This document shows, piece by piece, positions 47,282 to 60,305 of a DNA stretch of 64,000 nucleotides. A program made the translations under genes and the position numbers. The notes under the pieces are model-generated. The model did not search any database, was not told the DNA's origin, and saw only the letters and a program-made list of their open reading frames with translations. The stretch comes from Rhizobium sp. EC-SD404 (GTDB taxonomy: Bacteria; Pseudomonadota; Alphaproteobacteria; Rhizobiales; Rhizobiaceae): NCBI RefSeq assembly GCF_902498825.1, contig NZ_LR701459.1, forward strand, positions 2,465,890 through 2,529,889. Direction: 5' to 3'. The first letter of the stretch is position 1. Every line of letters begins with the position of its first letter.

Positions 47282-47956
47282 ATGAAGTCAGCCGTCATCA
47301 TCCTGCCGGGCCTCAACCGCGACCGCGACATGATCGCGGCGCTGACCAAGATATCGGGCACGCCGCCCGTCACGGTCTGGCAGACTGAAACCACCATTCC
47401 CGCCGATGTCGATCTGATCGTCATTCCAGGCGGCTTCTCCTATGGCGATTACCTGCGCTGTGGAGCGATCGCCGCGCGCATGCCCGTCATGCAGGCCATT
47501 CGCGATGCGGCAGCCCGCGGCACGCGCGTCATCGGCGTGTGCAACGGGTTCCAGATCCTGCTGGAAGCGGGCCTTCTGCCTGGCGCTCTGATGCGCAACG
47601 CCTCGCTCAAATTCGTCTGCCGCGAAGTGAAGCTCGAGGTCGTGAACACGAAGACGGCGTTCACCAGCCTTTACACCAAGGGCCAGATCATCCGTTGCCC
47701 GGTCGCCCATCACGACGGCAACTTCTTTGCCGACCCGGACACTTTGGCGCGCATCGAGGGTCAAGGCCAGGTTGTCTTCCGTTATGCCGAAGGCACCAAC
47801 CCGAACGGCTCGCTGAACGACATCGCCGGCCTCATCAACGAACAGGGCAACGTTCTGGGATTGATGCCGCACCCGGAAAATCTGATCGAGGCCGCCCATG
47901 GCGGCGCCGATGGTCGCCCGCTTTTCGAAGCCGCCCTGGGTGCCGTCGCGGCATGA
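47282..47956 (+). CDS. purQ: Phosphoribosylformylglycinamidine synthase subunit PurQ
   Basis: The glutaminase subunit of FGAM synthase. The 224-residue protein has '[20 protein letters not shown]', the nucleophile elbow '[19 protein letters not shown]' (Cys), and '[19 protein letters not shown]' (His and Glu). It begins the second half of the purine operon; its stop overlaps the lipoprotein start by ATGA. Because purC-purS are 4.2 kb away, purQ must have its own promoter in the gap to kynA. Confidence 0.96.
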   Translation: MKSAVIILPGLNRDRDMIAALTKISGTPPVTVWQTETTIPADVDLIVIPGGFSYGDYLRCGAIAARMPVMQAIRDAAARGTRVIGVCNGFQILLEAGLLPGALMRNASLKFVCREVKLEVVNTKTAFTSLYTKGQIIRCPVAHHDGNFFADPDTLARIEGQGQVVFRYAEGTNPNGSLNDIAGLINEQGNVLGLMPHPENLIEAAHGGADGRPLFEAALGAVAA

Positions 47957-48369
47957 TGTCCGCCTCGCGCCTCGCCCTGATCGCAGCGCTCGCCCTGCTC
48001 GCCGGCTGCCAGTCGGAACCTTCCGCCGAGGTGCCGGCGCAAGCCGCTGCGTCGGAGAAAAGCGCTGCGCTGCGCAACATGGAGCAGGTGGCGATCGCCG
48101 CGCACCGATGCTGGTTCGCCAGCAGCGATCCGGTCTTTGCCGGCTACAGCTTTGCCAACGAACTGAACTCGTTCTCCGGCCAGCCCCGCTTCCTCTTGGT
48201 TCCCAGCGGCGATTTCGGCGGAAGGCCACTTCTGGTCGTACAAGCCTCCGGCGCCGCTGGAACCGTGACGAGTTTCGGCCCGCTGCTGGATGGCACTGCC
48301 GGTCCCCGCATCCGTGGCGACATCGCGCGCTTCACCAGCGGCGACGCCTCCTGCGGGACATCCGCCTGA
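47953..48369 (+). CDS. Small lipoprotein between purQ and purL
   Basis: A 138-residue protein with a lipoprotein signal ('[20 protein letters not shown]'; lipobox LAGC) and a mature domain with two further cysteines ('HRCWFAS' and 'GDASCGTSA'). It overlaps the purQ stop (ATGA) and ends 45 nt before purL. Similar uncharacterised genes sit at this place in other rhizobia. It should be membrane-anchored in the periplasm; function unknown. Confidence 0.75.
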   Translation: MMSASRLALIAALALLAGCQSEPSAEVPAQAAASEKSAALRNMEQVAIAAHRCWFASSDPVFAGYSFANELNSFSGQPRFLLVPSGDFGGRPLLVVQASGAAGTVTSFGPLLDGTAGPRIRGDIARFTSGDASCGTSA

Positions 48370-48414
48370 TCGCCGCCCCGATCACCTCGCTTAACCGACG
48401 CCGACAGATCCGAG

Positions 48415-50661
<2,247 letters not shown>

Positions 50662-50706
50662 CCCGCGACCTATCCTGGCTGACGTCCAACAAGGAGACCC
50701 TCACCC

Positions 50707-50940
50707 ATGCCGATGAGTGCCGGTGACATCGAAAAAATGATCAAGGAAGGCATTCCGGACGCGCGCGTGACGATTCGCGATCTCGCCGGCGACGGCGATC
50801 ACTATGCCGCTGAGGTCGTCTCGGAGAGCTTTCGCGGCAAGAACCGCGTGCAGCAGCATCAGATGGTCTACAATGCCCTGAAGGGCAATATGGGCGGCGT
50901 CCTTCACGCGCTCGCGCTGCAGACAAGCGCCCCGGACTGA
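50707..50940 (+). CDS. bolA: BolA-family protein
   Basis: A 77-residue BolA-like protein with 'IKEGIPDARVTIRDLAGDGD' and 'RVQQHQMVYNALKGNMGGVL' containing the conserved His. BolA proteins bind [2Fe-2S] clusters with monothiol glutaredoxins; the partner grxD gene is the next gene, 132 nt downstream. This pairing after purL is standard in Rhizobiales. Confidence 0.93.
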   Translation: MPMSAGDIEKMIKEGIPDARVTIRDLAGDGDHYAAEVVSESFRGKNRVQQHQMVYNALKGNMGGVLHALALQTSAPD

Positions 50941-51072
50941 CGGGGTGTCCGCCCGGCTGTGCCGACCGGCCGCCTGAGCGCAAACTCGACAAGCCCCGCC
51001 CGATCTCCTATCTAGAAACAACCGACACCAATCCGTTGCCGGCACCTCGACCGGCAGACGAAGGACATTCTC

Positions 51073-51408
51073 ATGAGCGCGATCAACGATTTCATCGACA
51101 ATGAAGTGAAGAACAACGACGTCGTCCTCTTCATGAAGGGCACGCCCCAGTTCCCGCAATGCGGTTTCTCAGGCCAGGTCGTGCAGATTCTCGACTATGT
51201 CGGCGTCGACTACAAAGGCATCAATGTGCTGGCCGATGCCGATCTGCGCCAGGGCATCAAGGATTACTCCAACTGGCCGACGATCCCGCAGCTCTACGTG
51301 AAGGGCGAATTCGTCGGCGGCTGCGACATCATCCGCGAAATGTTCCAGAACCAGGAATTGCAGTCGCACCTCGCCGATCTGGGCATCGCGGTTCGCAGCA
51401 ACGCCTGA
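51073..51408 (+). CDS. grxD: Monothiol glutaredoxin (Grx4/GrxD type)
   Basis: A 111-residue CGFS glutaredoxin: '[20 protein letters not shown]' holds the cluster-binding Cys, with '[20 protein letters not shown]' (cis-Pro, glutathione-binding) further on. It handles iron-sulfur clusters together with BolA, encoded just upstream. Confidence 0.95.
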   Translation: MSAINDFIDNEVKNNDVVLFMKGTPQFPQCGFSGQVVQILDYVGVDYKGINVLADADLRQGIKDYSNWPTIPQLYVKGEFVGGCDIIREMFQNQELQSHLADLGIAVRSNA

Positions 51409-51639
51409 GCCTGCCTCAGACCTGAAAACATGCCGAGAGCCGCGCCCGTCGCGGCTCTCCCATCACCAGGATTGAACCTTCCATCGCGATCGTTCATCCA
51501 TTCCCGGAACATTTCCGGTTGCGTTGACGCCGATCCCGGCTAGTCTCTTCGCGCTCGCAGCATTTTTCTGCACCTTTTGCCCGTCCGTGCCGCTTTGCGT
51601 ACGCCTCGGGCCTTCTGCCAGTCGGCATCCGAGGGTTCC

Positions 51640-52917
51640 ATGGACGACCAACCGCTTCGATCGGCAGCCGATGCCGCATCGCAAGATGCCGTCGCTTCGA
51701 CACCGGCTCCCGCTGGACCACCGCCGCCCCTGTCGCGGATGGAATTCATCGCGATGGTCGCATCGCTAATGGCGCTCAATGCGCTGTCGATCGACATCAT
51801 GCTGCCGAGCCTCCAGCAGATCGGCGAATCGCTTGGCGTCGCCGATGCCAATCAGCGCCAGCTCGTGCTCTCCGCCTATGTTGTCGGTTTCGGCGGCGCT
51901 CAGCTCTTCTTCGGGCCGATTGCCGACCGGTTCGGGCGCCGCAAGCCGCTTATGATCGGCATCGTCATCTACGCCATCTGCGCGGGTCTCGCGGCCCTTT
52001 CGACGAGCTTCGGAATGCTGCTCCTGTTGCGCATGGCCCAGGGTATCGGCGCCGCAGCCACCCGTGTGATCGCCGTGACGCTGGTCCGAGACGTCTTCGG
52101 CGGCCGTCAGATGGCCGAGATCATGTCGATCGTCATGATGGTGTTCATGGTCGTGCCGGTGTTGGCGCCGGGCTTCGGCCAATTGATCATGCTCTTCGGC
52201 GAGTGGCACCTGATCTTCGTCTTCATCGCGCTCGTCGCGCTTGCAGTCCTCGCCTGGGTCGCCATCCGGCTGCCCGAAACGCTGAAGCCGGCCGATCGCC
52301 GCGAATTGCGCTTCGGCAAGCTCGTCGAAGCGTTCCGCATCGTGCTCTCCAACCGCATGTCGGTCTGCTATGCCTTCGCAACGGCGGCGGTCTTCGGCGC
52401 GATGTTCGGTTTCCTCAATTCCGCGCAGCAGATCTTCGTCGAAATCTACGGGCTTGGCGTGTGGTTCCCGGCCGTCTTCGCGCTTGTCGCGGCCTTCATG
52501 GCGCTGTCCTCCTTCATCAACTCCCGCCTCGTCGGTCGCTTCGGCATGCGTACCTTGTCCCATGGCGCGCTCGTCGGCTTCATCGCGGTCTGCTTCGTCT
52601 GGCTGCTCGCCTCGCTCGTCGGCACCTTGCCGCTCTGGCTCTTCCTCGTCTTCTTCATCGCGGCCATGTTCCAGTTCGGCTGGATCGGCGCGAACTTCAA
52701 CGCGCTCGCCATGGAGCCGCTCGGCCACGTGGCCGGCACCGCGTCCTCGGTTCTCGGTTTTCTCCAGACCGCAGGCGGCGGCCTCATCGGCGCGCTCATC
52801 GGCCAGCTCTATAACGGCACCGCGCTGCCGCTGGTCGCCGGCTTCTGTGCGGTGTCCTTCATTGCATTCATCCTCGTGCTGGTCGCCGAACGCGGCCGCC
52901 TTTTCTCAAGATTATGA
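51640..52917 (+). CDS. Bcr/CflA-type MFS drug-resistance transporter (copy A)
   Basis: A 425-residue 12-helix MFS transporter of the DHA1 family. It has 'SIDIMLPSLQQIGESLGV' in helix 1 and the loop 2-3 motif 'FGPIADRFGRRKPLMIGIVI'. GAGGG precedes the ATG at 51640; the longer frame from 51577 adds a stretch unlike transporter N-termini. The next gene, 13 nt downstream, is a close paralogue. Bcr/CflA proteins export drugs such as bicyclomycin or sulfonamides; the actual substrate is unknown. Confidence 0.88.
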   Translation: MDDQPLRSAADAASQDAVASTPAPAGPPPPLSRMEFIAMVASLMALNALSIDIMLPSLQQIGESLGVADANQRQLVLSAYVVGFGGAQLFFGPIADRFGRRKPLMIGIVIYAICAGLAALSTSFGMLLLLRMAQGIGAAATRVIAVTLVRDVFGGRQMAEIMSIVMMVFMVVPVLAPGFGQLIMLFGEWHLIFVFIALVALAVLAWVAIRLPETLKPADRRELRFGKLVEAFRIVLSNRMSVCYAFATAAVFGAMFGFLNSAQQIFVEIYGLGVWFPAVFALVAAFMALSSFINSRLVGRFGMRTLSHGALVGFIAVCFVWLLASLVGTLPLWLFLVFFIAAMFQFGWIGANFNALAMEPLGHVAGTASSVLGFLQTAGGGLIGALIGQLYNGTALPLVAGFCAVSFIAFILVLVAERGRLFSRL

Positions 52918-52930
52918 TCCGGATCGTCCC

Positions 52931-54202
52931 ATGAACGAGAATTCCCCCATCGGCCGCACGGCCGCGAGCCCGGCCCCCGCTCCGCTCAACGGATCGGACC
53001 GGGCCGGCGTCGGCTTTTACGAATTCATCGGGCTCGCCGCCGCCCTCACCTCCATCATCGCGCTGTCGATCGACATCATGCTGCCGGCACTTCCCGCGAT
53101 CGGCGAGGCGCTGGGCGTCGCCGATGAAAACGATCGCCAGGCGGTCATTACCGTCTTCGCGCTCGGCTTCGGTCTCGCACAGATCCTCTTCGGCCCGCTG
53201 TCGGATCGCTTCGGCCGCAGGCCCGTCCTGCTGCCCGGCATCGCGGTCTACGCGGCTGCCTCGCTCGCCGTCCTCTTTGTCGATGATTTCAACACGCTGC
53301 TGGTGCTCCGCCTTATTCAAGGCATCGGGGCCGCGTCGGTGCGCATCATCGTCACGGCCATCGTGCGCGACTGCTATGGCGGCCGCGACATGGCGCGCGT
53401 CATGTCCTACGTCTTCACGGTCTTCATGATCGTGCCGATCCTGGCACCCGCGGTCGGACAGGCGATCCTGCTCGTTGCCGAGTGGCAGGCGATCTTCGCC
53501 TTCCTCGGCGCGGCCGCCTTCCTCTTTGCCGGGTGGACGAGCTTCCGCCTCAAGGAGACGCTTCCGGTCACCGAGCGCATCGAGCTGTCGTTCTCAGGCC
53601 TCGTCTATGCCTTCGGCGAGGTGTTCCGCTCGCGTCTCGCCGTCGGCTACACGCTCGGCTCGCTGCTGCTCTTCGGCGCGCTCTTCTCGTTCATCGTCTC
53701 GATCCAGCAGGTCTATGATTCGATCTACGGCATGGGCGAATGGTTCGCCCTCGGCTTCGCGCTCAGCGCCGTCGGCATGGCGATCACGTCGATCCTCAAC
53801 GGCCGCTACGTCCAGCGCTTCGGCATGCGGCTCATCTCGCACGGCGCCCTGATCGCCATGATGAGCTTCGGCGCGATCCTGCTCGTGCTCAGCCTGTTCG
53901 GCACGCCGAACTTCTACGTGGCGAACATCCTGCTCGCTTGCTGCATGTTGTCCTTCGGGTTGGTGGCGAACAATTTCAATTCCATCGCCATGGAGCCGCT
54001 CGGCCACATCGCCGGCACCGCGTCCTCGGTCATCGGCGTCATCTCGTTCACCGGCGGCGCTGTGCTGGGCGGCATGATCGGTCAGGCGTTCAACGGCACG
54101 CTCATCCCGCTCTCGCTAGCCTTTGCCGGCTTCGGCGGCATCGCACTGGTGATCGTGCTCATCACCGAGCGTGGAAAGCTCTTCGTCAGGCCGGTGGATT
54201 GA
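52931..54202 (+). CDS. Bcr/CflA-type MFS drug-resistance transporter (copy B)
   Basis: A 423-residue paralogue of the preceding gene. It keeps the same blocks: '[20 protein letters not shown]', '[20 protein letters not shown]' and '[20 protein letters not shown]', the last nearly matching 'ANFNALAMEPLGHVAGTASS' of copy A. The start is the ATG at 52931, 13 nt after copy A; the frame is open upstream but overlaps copy A. The 3' end overlaps ttcA by 17 nt on the other strand. Confidence 0.88.
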   Translation: MNENSPIGRTAASPAPAPLNGSDRAGVGFYEFIGLAAALTSIIALSIDIMLPALPAIGEALGVADENDRQAVITVFALGFGLAQILFGPLSDRFGRRPVLLPGIAVYAAASLAVLFVDDFNTLLVLRLIQGIGAASVRIIVTAIVRDCYGGRDMARVMSYVFTVFMIVPILAPAVGQAILLVAEWQAIFAFLGAAAFLFAGWTSFRLKETLPVTERIELSFSGLVYAFGEVFRSRLAVGYTLGSLLLFGALFSFIVSIQQVYDSIYGMGEWFALGFALSAVGMAITSILNGRYVQRFGMRLISHGALIAMMSFGAILLVLSLFGTPNFYVANILLACCMLSFGLVANNFNSIAMEPLGHIAGTASSVIGVISFTGGAVLGGMIGQAFNGTLIPLSLAFAGFGGIALVIVLITERGKLFVRPVD

Positions 54203-55037
54203 TCGCGCCGAAATCGAAGAGCTTCGGGTCGAGCAGATGCGAAGGCCGGGCATTGGCCAGCGCCTTCAGCATCGTGTCCTTGCGGCCCGGCATGCGCCGC
54301 TCGATGTCGCTCAGCATCGCCTTCATCGCGTTGCGCTGAAGCCCGTCCTGCGATCCGCAGAGGTCGCAGGGAATGATCGGGAATTCCATGGCGCTGGCGA
54401 ATTTCGCCAGCTCGTCCTCGGCGCAATAGGCGAGCGGGCGCAACACCAGAAGGTCGCCCTCGTCGTTCAGGAGCTTGGGCGGCATCGCGGCCAGCTTGCC
54501 GCCATGGAAGAGGTTGAGGAAGAACGTCTCGAGGATGTCGTCACGGTGATGCCCGAGCACCAGCGCCTCGCACCCCTCCTCACGCGCGATCCGGTAGAGG
54601 TTGCCGCGCCTCAGGCGAGAGCAGAGCGCGCAATAGGTGGCGCCTTCCGGCACCTTTTCCTTCACCACCGAATAGGTGTCCCGGTATTCGATCCGGTGCG
54701 CGATGCCGTTCCGGGTGAGAAACTCCGGCAGCACATGCTTGGGAAAGTTCGGCTGCCCCTGGTCGAGATTGCACGCAAGCAGTTCGACAGGCAAAAGCCC
54801 GCGCCACTGCAGCTCGCTCAAGACGGCGAGCAGCGCATAGGAATCCTTGCCGCCCGAAAGTGCGATCAGCCAGCGCGGACGGGTCGCCCCCGTTTCCGGG
54901 CGCAGCATCTGAAAATCCTCGATCGCCTGGCGCGCCTGCCGCAACAGCCGCTTGCGCAGCTTGTTGAACGTCACCGAGGAAGGCGCATTCGCCATGATCG
55001 GCGGATAGTCGCCGGCAATGGACTCGACCGCACTCAC
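54186..55037 (-). CDS. ttcA: tRNA 2-thiocytidine(32) synthetase TtcA
   Basis: TtcA thiolates C32 of certain tRNAs using ATP and an iron-sulfur cluster. The 283-residue protein has the PP-loop '[20 protein letters not shown]' (SGGKDS at 61-66), the CxxC '[12 protein letters not shown]' (Cys136, Cys139) and a third cysteine region '[10 protein letters not shown]'. The ATG at 55037 overlaps the stop of the upstream membrane-protein gene, indicating coupling; a second ATG at codon 15 is possible. Confidence 0.93.
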   Translation of the reverse strand: MSAVESIAGDYPPIMANAPSSVTFNKLRKRLLRQARQAIEDFQMLRPETGATRPRWLIALSGGKDSYALLAVLSELQWRGLLPVELLACNLDQGQPNFPKHVLPEFLTRNGIAHRIEYRDTYSVVKEKVPEGATYCALCSRLRRGNLYRIAREEGCEALVLGHHRDDILETFFLNLFHGGKLAAMPPKLLNDEGDLLVLRPLAYCAEDELAKFASAMEFPIIPCDLCGSQDGLQRNAMKAMLSDIERRMPGRKDTMLKALANARPSHLLDPKLFDFGAINPPA

Positions 55038-55732
55038 CGCTTGGCGCCGCGTTCGGCGGTCTGGCTACGGCGCGGAAAGAAGGCAAAGACGGCACACATC
55101 AGAAACAGCGGTATGCCGAGTTCGATCACTTCCTCGATGCCTGTGGAAACGAGCGCGGAGTTCGCGCCCATCTCGATCCCAGCCGTTTCGAGCTTGCGCG
55201 GCAAGCCATCGAGCGTCTTCGACGCGACGATCGAGAGCCCGGCAGCCATCACCGCGATTGCAGTCGGGTTGAGCGCGCGAACACCCGCCACGAACTGTCG
55301 CCAGTGGCGCAAGCCCATCACCACGCCCGCACCGATGACCGTTGCGATGGCCGCGATCGCCGCGATCTTTTCGATCAGCGGCACGTCGGCCGAAACATAG
55401 AAACTGGTTTTTGTGATGCTCATCGTCGTCATCATGTTGTGGAAGTCGAGTTCGCGCATGCATAGCGCCAACAGGATCACGACGAAATAGAAATGCGCTT
55501 TGACGAAGCGTTTGCTTCCTTCGCGCATGAGACAGATGGCGGCGACGAGGTAGCCCGCCGCCGAAAGGGTTTCAACGACGCCGCCCTCGCCCGTCAGCGA
55601 TGTGATGAAGCCGGCCGAGCCGATGAGCACGGCAGCAACCAATGCGGCGATGGCGAGCGTTGTGGCAATCAGATGCCGGAATGCGATCTCGTTCGAACCG
55701 GAGATCAGTGAAGCGTTTGGCAATGCGCCCAC
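55034..55732 (-). CDS. Multi-pass membrane protein of unknown function
   Basis: A 232-residue protein with about six hydrophobic segments, including '[19 protein letters not shown]', '[20 protein letters not shown]' and '[13 protein letters not shown]'. The conserved-looking '[20 protein letters not shown]' follows the third segment. It is located in the inner membrane, upstream of and overlapping ttcA. I do not recognise a named family. Confidence 0.65.
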   Translation of the reverse strand: MGALPNASLISGSNEIAFRHLIATTLAIAALVAAVLIGSAGFITSLTGEGGVVETLSAAGYLVAAICLMREGSKRFVKAHFYFVVILLALCMRELDFHNMMTTMSITKTSFYVSADVPLIEKIAAIAAIATVIGAGVVMGLRHWRQFVAGVRALNPTAIAVMAAGLSIVASKTLDGLPRKLETAGIEMGANSALVSTGIEEVIELGIPLFLMCAVFAFFPRRSQTAERGAKR

Positions 55733-55882
55733 AATCTTCCCCGATCGTTCAAAGCCGCGGGCTTCGACGACCGTCTTAGAAGTGTCATTTTGCCGACCGC
55801 CCCTGACGAATCGACGTCGAGCGTCGACATTAGCACGGCGTGCGCCTTTGGCGCCTTAGCCAAAGACATACTCTTGAAAAGC

Positions 55883-55913
55883 AAAAAGGCCGCGTGCAAG
55901 CACGCGGCCTTTT
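55883..55913 (-). terminator. rpsD terminator
   Basis: A 14-bp perfect stem (AAAAGGCCGCGTGC / GCACGCGGCCTTTT) with a 2-nt loop lies 22 nt after the rpsD stop. On the minus strand it ends in five T residues. The A/T flanks make it active in both directions. Confidence 0.85.
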
Positions 55914-55934
55914 GAAGAAACGTAAGCGGAACGC

Positions 55935-56552
55935 TTAGCGCGAATAGAACTCGACGACGAGGTTCGGTTCCATCTGCACGGCGTAAGGAACGTCGGCGAG
56001 AACCGGAACGCGTACCAGAGTCGCGACCATCTTGTTGTGATCGGCTTCGATGTAGTCCGGAACGTCACGCTCGGCGAGTTGCGTCGCTTCGAGAACGATG
56101 ACGAGCTGCTTGGACTTCTCGCGTACTTCGATCACGTCGCCCGGCTTGCAGCGGTAGGACGGGATGTTGGTGCGAACGCCGTTGACCGAAACGTGGCCGT
56201 GGTTGACGAACTGGCGTGCCGCGAAAACCGTCGGCACGAACTTCGCGCGGTAGACGATGGCGTCGAGACGCGATTCCAGAAGACCGATCAGGTTCTCCGG
56301 GGTATCGCCCTTGCGGCGGTTGGCCTCTTCGTAAATCTTGCGGAACTGCTTCTCGCGGATGTCGCCGTAGTAGCCCTTGAGCTTCTGCTTGGCGCGCAAC
56401 TGGACGCCGAAATCCGAAAGCTTGCCCTTGCGGCGCTGGCCGTGCTGGCCGGGGCCGTATTCGCGGCGGTTCACCGGGGACTTCGGACGACCCCAGATGT
56501 TTTCGCCCATGCGGCGATCGATCTTGTACTTGGACGATTCGCGCTTGCTCAT
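55935..56552 (-). CDS. rpsD: 30S ribosomal protein S4
   Basis: A 205-residue primary 16S rRNA-binding protein. It begins '[20 protein letters not shown]', continues '[20 protein letters not shown]' and has the S4 domain '[20 protein letters not shown]' followed by '[20 protein letters not shown]'. It stands alone, as is usual in alphaproteobacteria, rather than in a large ribosomal operon. The 5' leader is about 150 nt long and could carry autoregulation. Confidence 0.97.
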   Translation of the reverse strand: MSKRESSKYKIDRRMGENIWGRPKSPVNRREYGPGQHGQRRKGKLSDFGVQLRAKQKLKGYYGDIREKQFRKIYEEANRRKGDTPENLIGLLESRLDAIVYRAKFVPTVFAARQFVNHGHVSVNGVRTNIPSYRCKPGDVIEVREKSKQLVIVLEATQLAERDVPDYIEADHNKMVATLVRVPVLADVPYAVQMEPNLVVEFYSR

Positions 56553-56697
56553 CGCATTTCCTTTCAAAACAAAACGATGACGTCGCATCTTCATGCAACG
56601 CCAGAAGGAAACGCGCCCTCCTCTGCCATCGGGCAAAGCCCTTCGGCTGACAGGACCGACACCTCGAAAGGCGTGATCCACGGGACACGTCAAATGA

Positions 56698-56723
56698 AAC
56701 GCCCGACGTGGCCGCCGGGCGTT
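56698..56723 (-). terminator. Terminator of the Pmp3-like gene
   Basis: Eight-base arms AACGCCCG and CGGGCGTT with a 10-nt loop, 50 nt after the Pmp3-like stop on the minus strand and followed by TTTCATTTG. It probably separates that gene from rpsD. Confidence 0.6.
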
Positions 56724-56772
56724 GTGGGGGTGATTATGGGAAGAGACCGCGTTTGTCAACGCGGCCGAGGCA

Positions 56773-56934
56773 TCACTTCACGCGAGCGATGATCCAGATG
56801 GCATGCACGATGCCCGGAATGTAGCCAAGCAGCGTCAGGATGATGTTGATCCAGAAATGCTTGCCGAGACCGACCTGCATGAACACGCCGAGCGGCGGCA
56901 GGATGATGGCGATGATGATGCGGATCAGGTCCAT
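56773..56934 (-). CDS. Pmp3/YqaE-family small membrane protein
   Basis: A 53-residue proteolipid with two membrane helices: '[20 protein letters not shown]' and '[20 protein letters not shown]', the complete UPF0057/Pmp3 pattern. Yeast Pmp3 and plant homologues influence membrane potential and salt tolerance; the bacterial role is little studied. AAGGAG precedes the ATG at 56934, which excludes the longer open frame. Confidence 0.9.
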   Translation of the reverse strand: MDLIRIIIAIILPPLGVFMQVGLGKHFWINIILTLLGYIPGIVHAIWIIARVK

Positions 56935-56989
56935 AAGAAACTCCTTATTCATTTTTCCGATAACGGCACCGGACGCCCCAGGTTCCGGA

Positions 56990-57844
56990 TCAGACGGAAA
57001 AATTGTGCGCTGCAAAATCATCGGGAACGCGCAGACCGAAGCCATGCATCAGCCGCCTTATCGCCGGATCGGGCTTCGCCGAGGTGAAAAGAGCAATATC
57101 CGGGCTGGCCTCCTCGCGTGATTCGTCCTCGAATGCGCGTGCCCCATCCGCGCTTGTGCGGTCCCCGTTCAGCACGCTCACGGCCCGCCGCGCGATCGCC
57201 TCCGACGGATCGAGCCAGTCGACCGGCCAGGGCGCGGTCTTGCGCATGCGGTTGACGAGGAACGGATAGTGCGTGCAGGCAAGCACCACGATGTCGGTGC
57301 GCTTTCCGTCGCGCTCCACGAAGCACGGCGCGATCTCCGCGCGCACCGCCTCCTCGTCCACGAAACCCTCGCGCATGTAGGTTTCGGCAAGCCCGGCCAG
57401 TTCCGTGCTGCCGACGAGGCGCACATGGCATTTCGTCGCCCAGTCGCTGATCAGGTCGCGCGTATATTGCCGCTTCACGGTCCCCGGCGTCGCCAGTACG
57501 GATACGAGGCCTGACCGGGTACGCTCCGCCGCAGGCTTGATGGCCGGCACCGTGCCCACGAAAGCGAGGTCCGGATAAGCCGCCCGCAGATCTCCGAGCG
57601 CCAGCGTCGAAGCCGTGTTGCAGGCGATCACCGCGATCGACGGCCGGTGCGCCGCGATCAGCCGTTCAAACAGCGCCACCATACGCGTCCGCAGGGCATC
57701 CTCTTCCCATGCCCCATAGGGAAACGCCGCATCGTCCGCCACATAGACAAGCCGTCGGCCGGGCAGCAGCACCCGCAATTCGCGCAGCACGGTCAGCCCG
57801 CCGATGCCCGAATCGAAAACGAGGACAGGCCCGCCATCACTCAT
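56990..57844 (-). CDS. murI: Glutamate racemase
   Basis: MurI makes D-glutamate for peptidoglycan. The 284-residue protein has '[17 protein letters not shown]', the two catalytic cysteines in '[15 protein letters not shown]' (Cys75) and '[13 protein letters not shown]', and '[17 protein letters not shown]'. GAGG lies 6 nt before the ATG at 57844, which itself is 7 nt after the trmJ stop, so the two are co-transcribed. Confidence 0.95.
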   Translation of the reverse strand: MSDGGPVLVFDSGIGGLTVLRELRVLLPGRRLVYVADDAAFPYGAWEEDALRTRMVALFERLIAAHRPSIAVIACNTASTLALGDLRAAYPDLAFVGTVPAIKPAAERTRSGLVSVLATPGTVKRQYTRDLISDWATKCHVRLVGSTELAGLAETYMREGFVDEEAVRAEIAPCFVERDGKRTDIVVLACTHYPFLVNRMRKTAPWPVDWLDPSEAIARRAVSVLNGDRTSADGARAFEDESREEASPDIALFTSAKPDPAIRRLMHGFGLRVPDDFAAHNFSV

Positions 57845-57851
57845 GCTGGCC

Positions 57852-58694
57852 TCACCCATGGTCCGGGCTTTCATCAGGCCGATCGGCAGGCTGCGACACG
57901 AGATCGTCCGGCGCGCCGCTGCCACGCGGGCGCTTGCGCGAATAGCGGTCGAGCGAATTGATCACCCCGCGCAGCACATGGATCTCCTGCGAAAAGAGGC
58001 CCCGGCGCGCCAGAAGCGTGCGCAGATTGTCGACCATCTTCGGCTTCTTGTCCTCGGGCCTGAAATAGCCGCGCGCATCCAGCGCCTCTTCCAGATGATC
58101 GAACAGGCCGAAGGTCTCTTCCTTTGTCGCCGGCGTCATGTCGTTGTGGGTGAACGCGGTCTCCGTGACGTCCGAAAGGCCCGAATTCATCCATTCATAG
58201 GACATGAGCAACACGGCTTGCGCGATGTTCAGCGAAGCGAAAGCGGGATTGACCGGAAACGTGACGATCTCGTCGGCCAGCGCCACCTCGTGGTTCTTGA
58301 GGCCCCAGCGCTCGCGTCCGAACAGGATGCCGGTCGCCTGTCCTTCGCGAAACTTCGACCGGAGCGTGGCCCCGGCTTCGACCGGTCCTCGTACCGGCTT
58401 GAAGCCGTCGCGCTCGCGCGCCGTCGTCGCATAGACGAAATTGAGGTCGGTGATCGCTTCCGCGAGCGTGTCGAACACCTGCGTCGCATCGATCACGTGG
58501 TCGGCCTTGGACGCTGCCTGGCGCGCCTTCTCGCTCGGCCAACCGTCGCGCGGATTGACGAGCCTCAGGTCCGACAGGCCGAAATTCGCCATGGCGCGCG
58601 CCACCATGCCGATGTTCTCGCCAAGCTGCGGCTCCACCAGCACGATCGCCGGGCCTTCCGCGATCAGCGCGCGCTTTCTATCGGTTCCGGCCAT
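57852..58694 (-). CDS. trmJ: SpoU-type RNA methyltransferase TrmJ
   Basis: A 280-residue SPOUT-fold methyltransferase with '[20 protein letters not shown]', 'FGREDWGL'-like '[20 protein letters not shown]' and '[13 protein letters not shown]', the knot motifs of TrmJ, which 2'-O-methylates position 32 of tRNA. GAGGGAG precedes the ATG at 58694; a longer frame to 58736 lacks support. Another position-32 modifier, ttcA, is at 54186-55037. Confidence 0.9.
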   Translation of the reverse strand: MAGTDRKRALIAEGPAIVLVEPQLGENIGMVARAMANFGLSDLRLVNPRDGWPSEKARQAASKADHVIDATQVFDTLAEAITDLNFVYATTARERDGFKPVRGPVEAGATLRSKFREGQATGILFGRERWGLKNHEVALADEIVTFPVNPAFASLNIAQAVLLMSYEWMNSGLSDVTETAFTHNDMTPATKEETFGLFDHLEEALDARGYFRPEDKKPKMVDNLRTLLARRGLFSQEIHVLRGVINSLDRYSRKRPRGSGAPDDLVSQPADRPDESPDHG

Positions 58695-58916
58695 TTGGGC
58701 TCCCTCGCGGCATTCAGCGCTGCGCCCAAGAGCCACAGCGTTTGTCCGCTGCGCTCATACACCGTGTGCTGCGTGCCGGCCAAGCCTTGGCGCTCAAAGG
58801 CTTCGCTTCTCCTTTGCCATCGGCAATCGCGATGCTATAGGACGCGCCAGTTGTTCTGGATGCGGCGGCATGCCGTCCGTCCATGGCTTTTTTGGAGAGA
58901 GAGAGGCTTTTCCTGC

Positions 58917-60131
58917 ATGAGTAAGATCAAGGTCGCAAACCCGGTCGTTGAACTCGACGGCGACGAGATGACCCGCATCATCTGGCAGTTCATCAAGGAC
59001 AAGCTGATCCATCCATATCTGGACATCGATCTGGAATATTACGATCTCAGCATGGAAAACCGCGACGCCACCGACGACCAGGTGACGATCGACGCGGCCC
59101 ACGCGATCAAGAAGCACGGCGTCGGCGTCAAGTGCGCCACGATCACGGCCGATGAAGGCCGCGTCGAAGAGTTCGGCCTGAAGAAGATGTGGCGCTCGCC
59201 CAACGGCACGATCCGCAACATCCTCGGCGGCGTCATTTTCCGCGAGCCGATCATCTGCAAGAACGTCCCGCGCCTCGTTCCGGGCTGGACCAAGCCGGTC
59301 ATCGTCGGCCGCCACGCTTATGGCGACCAGTACCGCGCGACCGACTTCAAGTTCCCCGGCAAGGGCAAGCTCTACATGAAGTTCGTCGGCGAAGACGGCA
59401 AGGAGCAGGAATACGAGATCTTCGACGCGCCGAGCGCAGGCATCGCCATGGGCATGTACAACCTCGACGATTCGATCCGCGATTTCGCCCGCGCTTCGCT
59501 GAACTACGGCCTGCAGCGCAAGGTGCCGGTCTACCTGTCGACCAAGAACACCATCCTCAAGGTCTATGACGGCCGCTTCAAGGACATCTTCCAGGAAGTC
59601 TACGAGGCCGAGTTCGAGGCGAAGTTCAAGGAAGCAAAGATCTGGTACGAACACCGCCTGATCGACGACATGGTCGCTGCCAACCTGAAGTGGTCGGGCG
59701 GTTATGTGTGGGCCTGCAAGAACTATGACGGCGACGTCCAGTCGGACACGGTCGCGCAGGGCTTCGGCTCGCTCGGCCTGATGACCTCGGTTCTGCTCAC
59801 CCCGGATGGCAACACGGTCGAAGCCGAAGCCGCACACGGCACGGTCACGCGCCACTACCGCCAGCACCAGAAGGGCGAGGAGACCTCCACCAACTCCATC
59901 GCCTCCATCTTCGCCTGGACCCGTGGTCTCGCGCACCGCGCCAAGCTCGACGACAATGCCGATCTCGCCCGCTTTGCCGACACGCTGGAAAAGGTCTGCA
60001 TCGAGACCGTCGAAAGCGGCCACATGACCAAGGACCTCGCACTCCTGATCGGTCCCGATCAGCCTTGGCTCTCCACGACCGGCTTCCTCGACAAGATCGA
60101 CGAGAACCTCCAGAAGGCCATGGCCGCCTGA
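58917..60131 (+). CDS. icd: NADP-dependent isocitrate dehydrogenase (eukaryotic-like type)
   Basis: The 404-residue TCA-cycle enzyme oxidises isocitrate to 2-oxoglutarate. It begins '[20 protein letters not shown]', typical of the homodimeric type shared with mitochondria. It also has '[20 protein letters not shown]', '[20 protein letters not shown]' and '[20 protein letters not shown]' for substrate and NADP binding. It is divergent from trmJ and ends with a strong terminator. Confidence 0.97.
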   Translation: MSKIKVANPVVELDGDEMTRIIWQFIKDKLIHPYLDIDLEYYDLSMENRDATDDQVTIDAAHAIKKHGVGVKCATITADEGRVEEFGLKKMWRSPNGTIRNILGGVIFREPIICKNVPRLVPGWTKPVIVGRHAYGDQYRATDFKFPGKGKLYMKFVGEDGKEQEYEIFDAPSAGIAMGMYNLDDSIRDFARASLNYGLQRKVPVYLSTKNTILKVYDGRFKDIFQEVYEAEFEAKFKEAKIWYEHRLIDDMVAANLKWSGGYVWACKNYDGDVQSDTVAQGFGSLGLMTSVLLTPDGNTVEAEAAHGTVTRHYRQHQKGEETSTNSIASIFAWTRGLAHRAKLDDNADLARFADTLEKVCIETVESGHMTKDLALLIGPDQPWLSTTGFLDKIDENLQKAMAA

Positions 60132-60160
60132 GGCTTCGTCTTCTTGGGTTAAGTCTTCCA

Positions 60161-60192
60161 AACCCCGCGGTTCGCGCCGCGGGGTTTTTCTT
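60161..60192 (+). terminator. icd terminator
   Basis: Eleven-base arms AAACCCCGCGG and CCGCGGGGTTT with a 6-nt loop, ending in a run of five T residues then CTTT, 29 nt after the icd stop. A textbook intrinsic terminator. Confidence 0.88.
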
Positions 60193-60305
60193 TGGTGGGC
60201 ATCCAATCCCGCTCAATATTTGGAACGAAGAGAGCGCGGCGCCTTTATTGCGACATACACGGGCCCGCGCGAGCGCTCGACAGTCAACAGGGGGAACGCC
60301 ACCGC

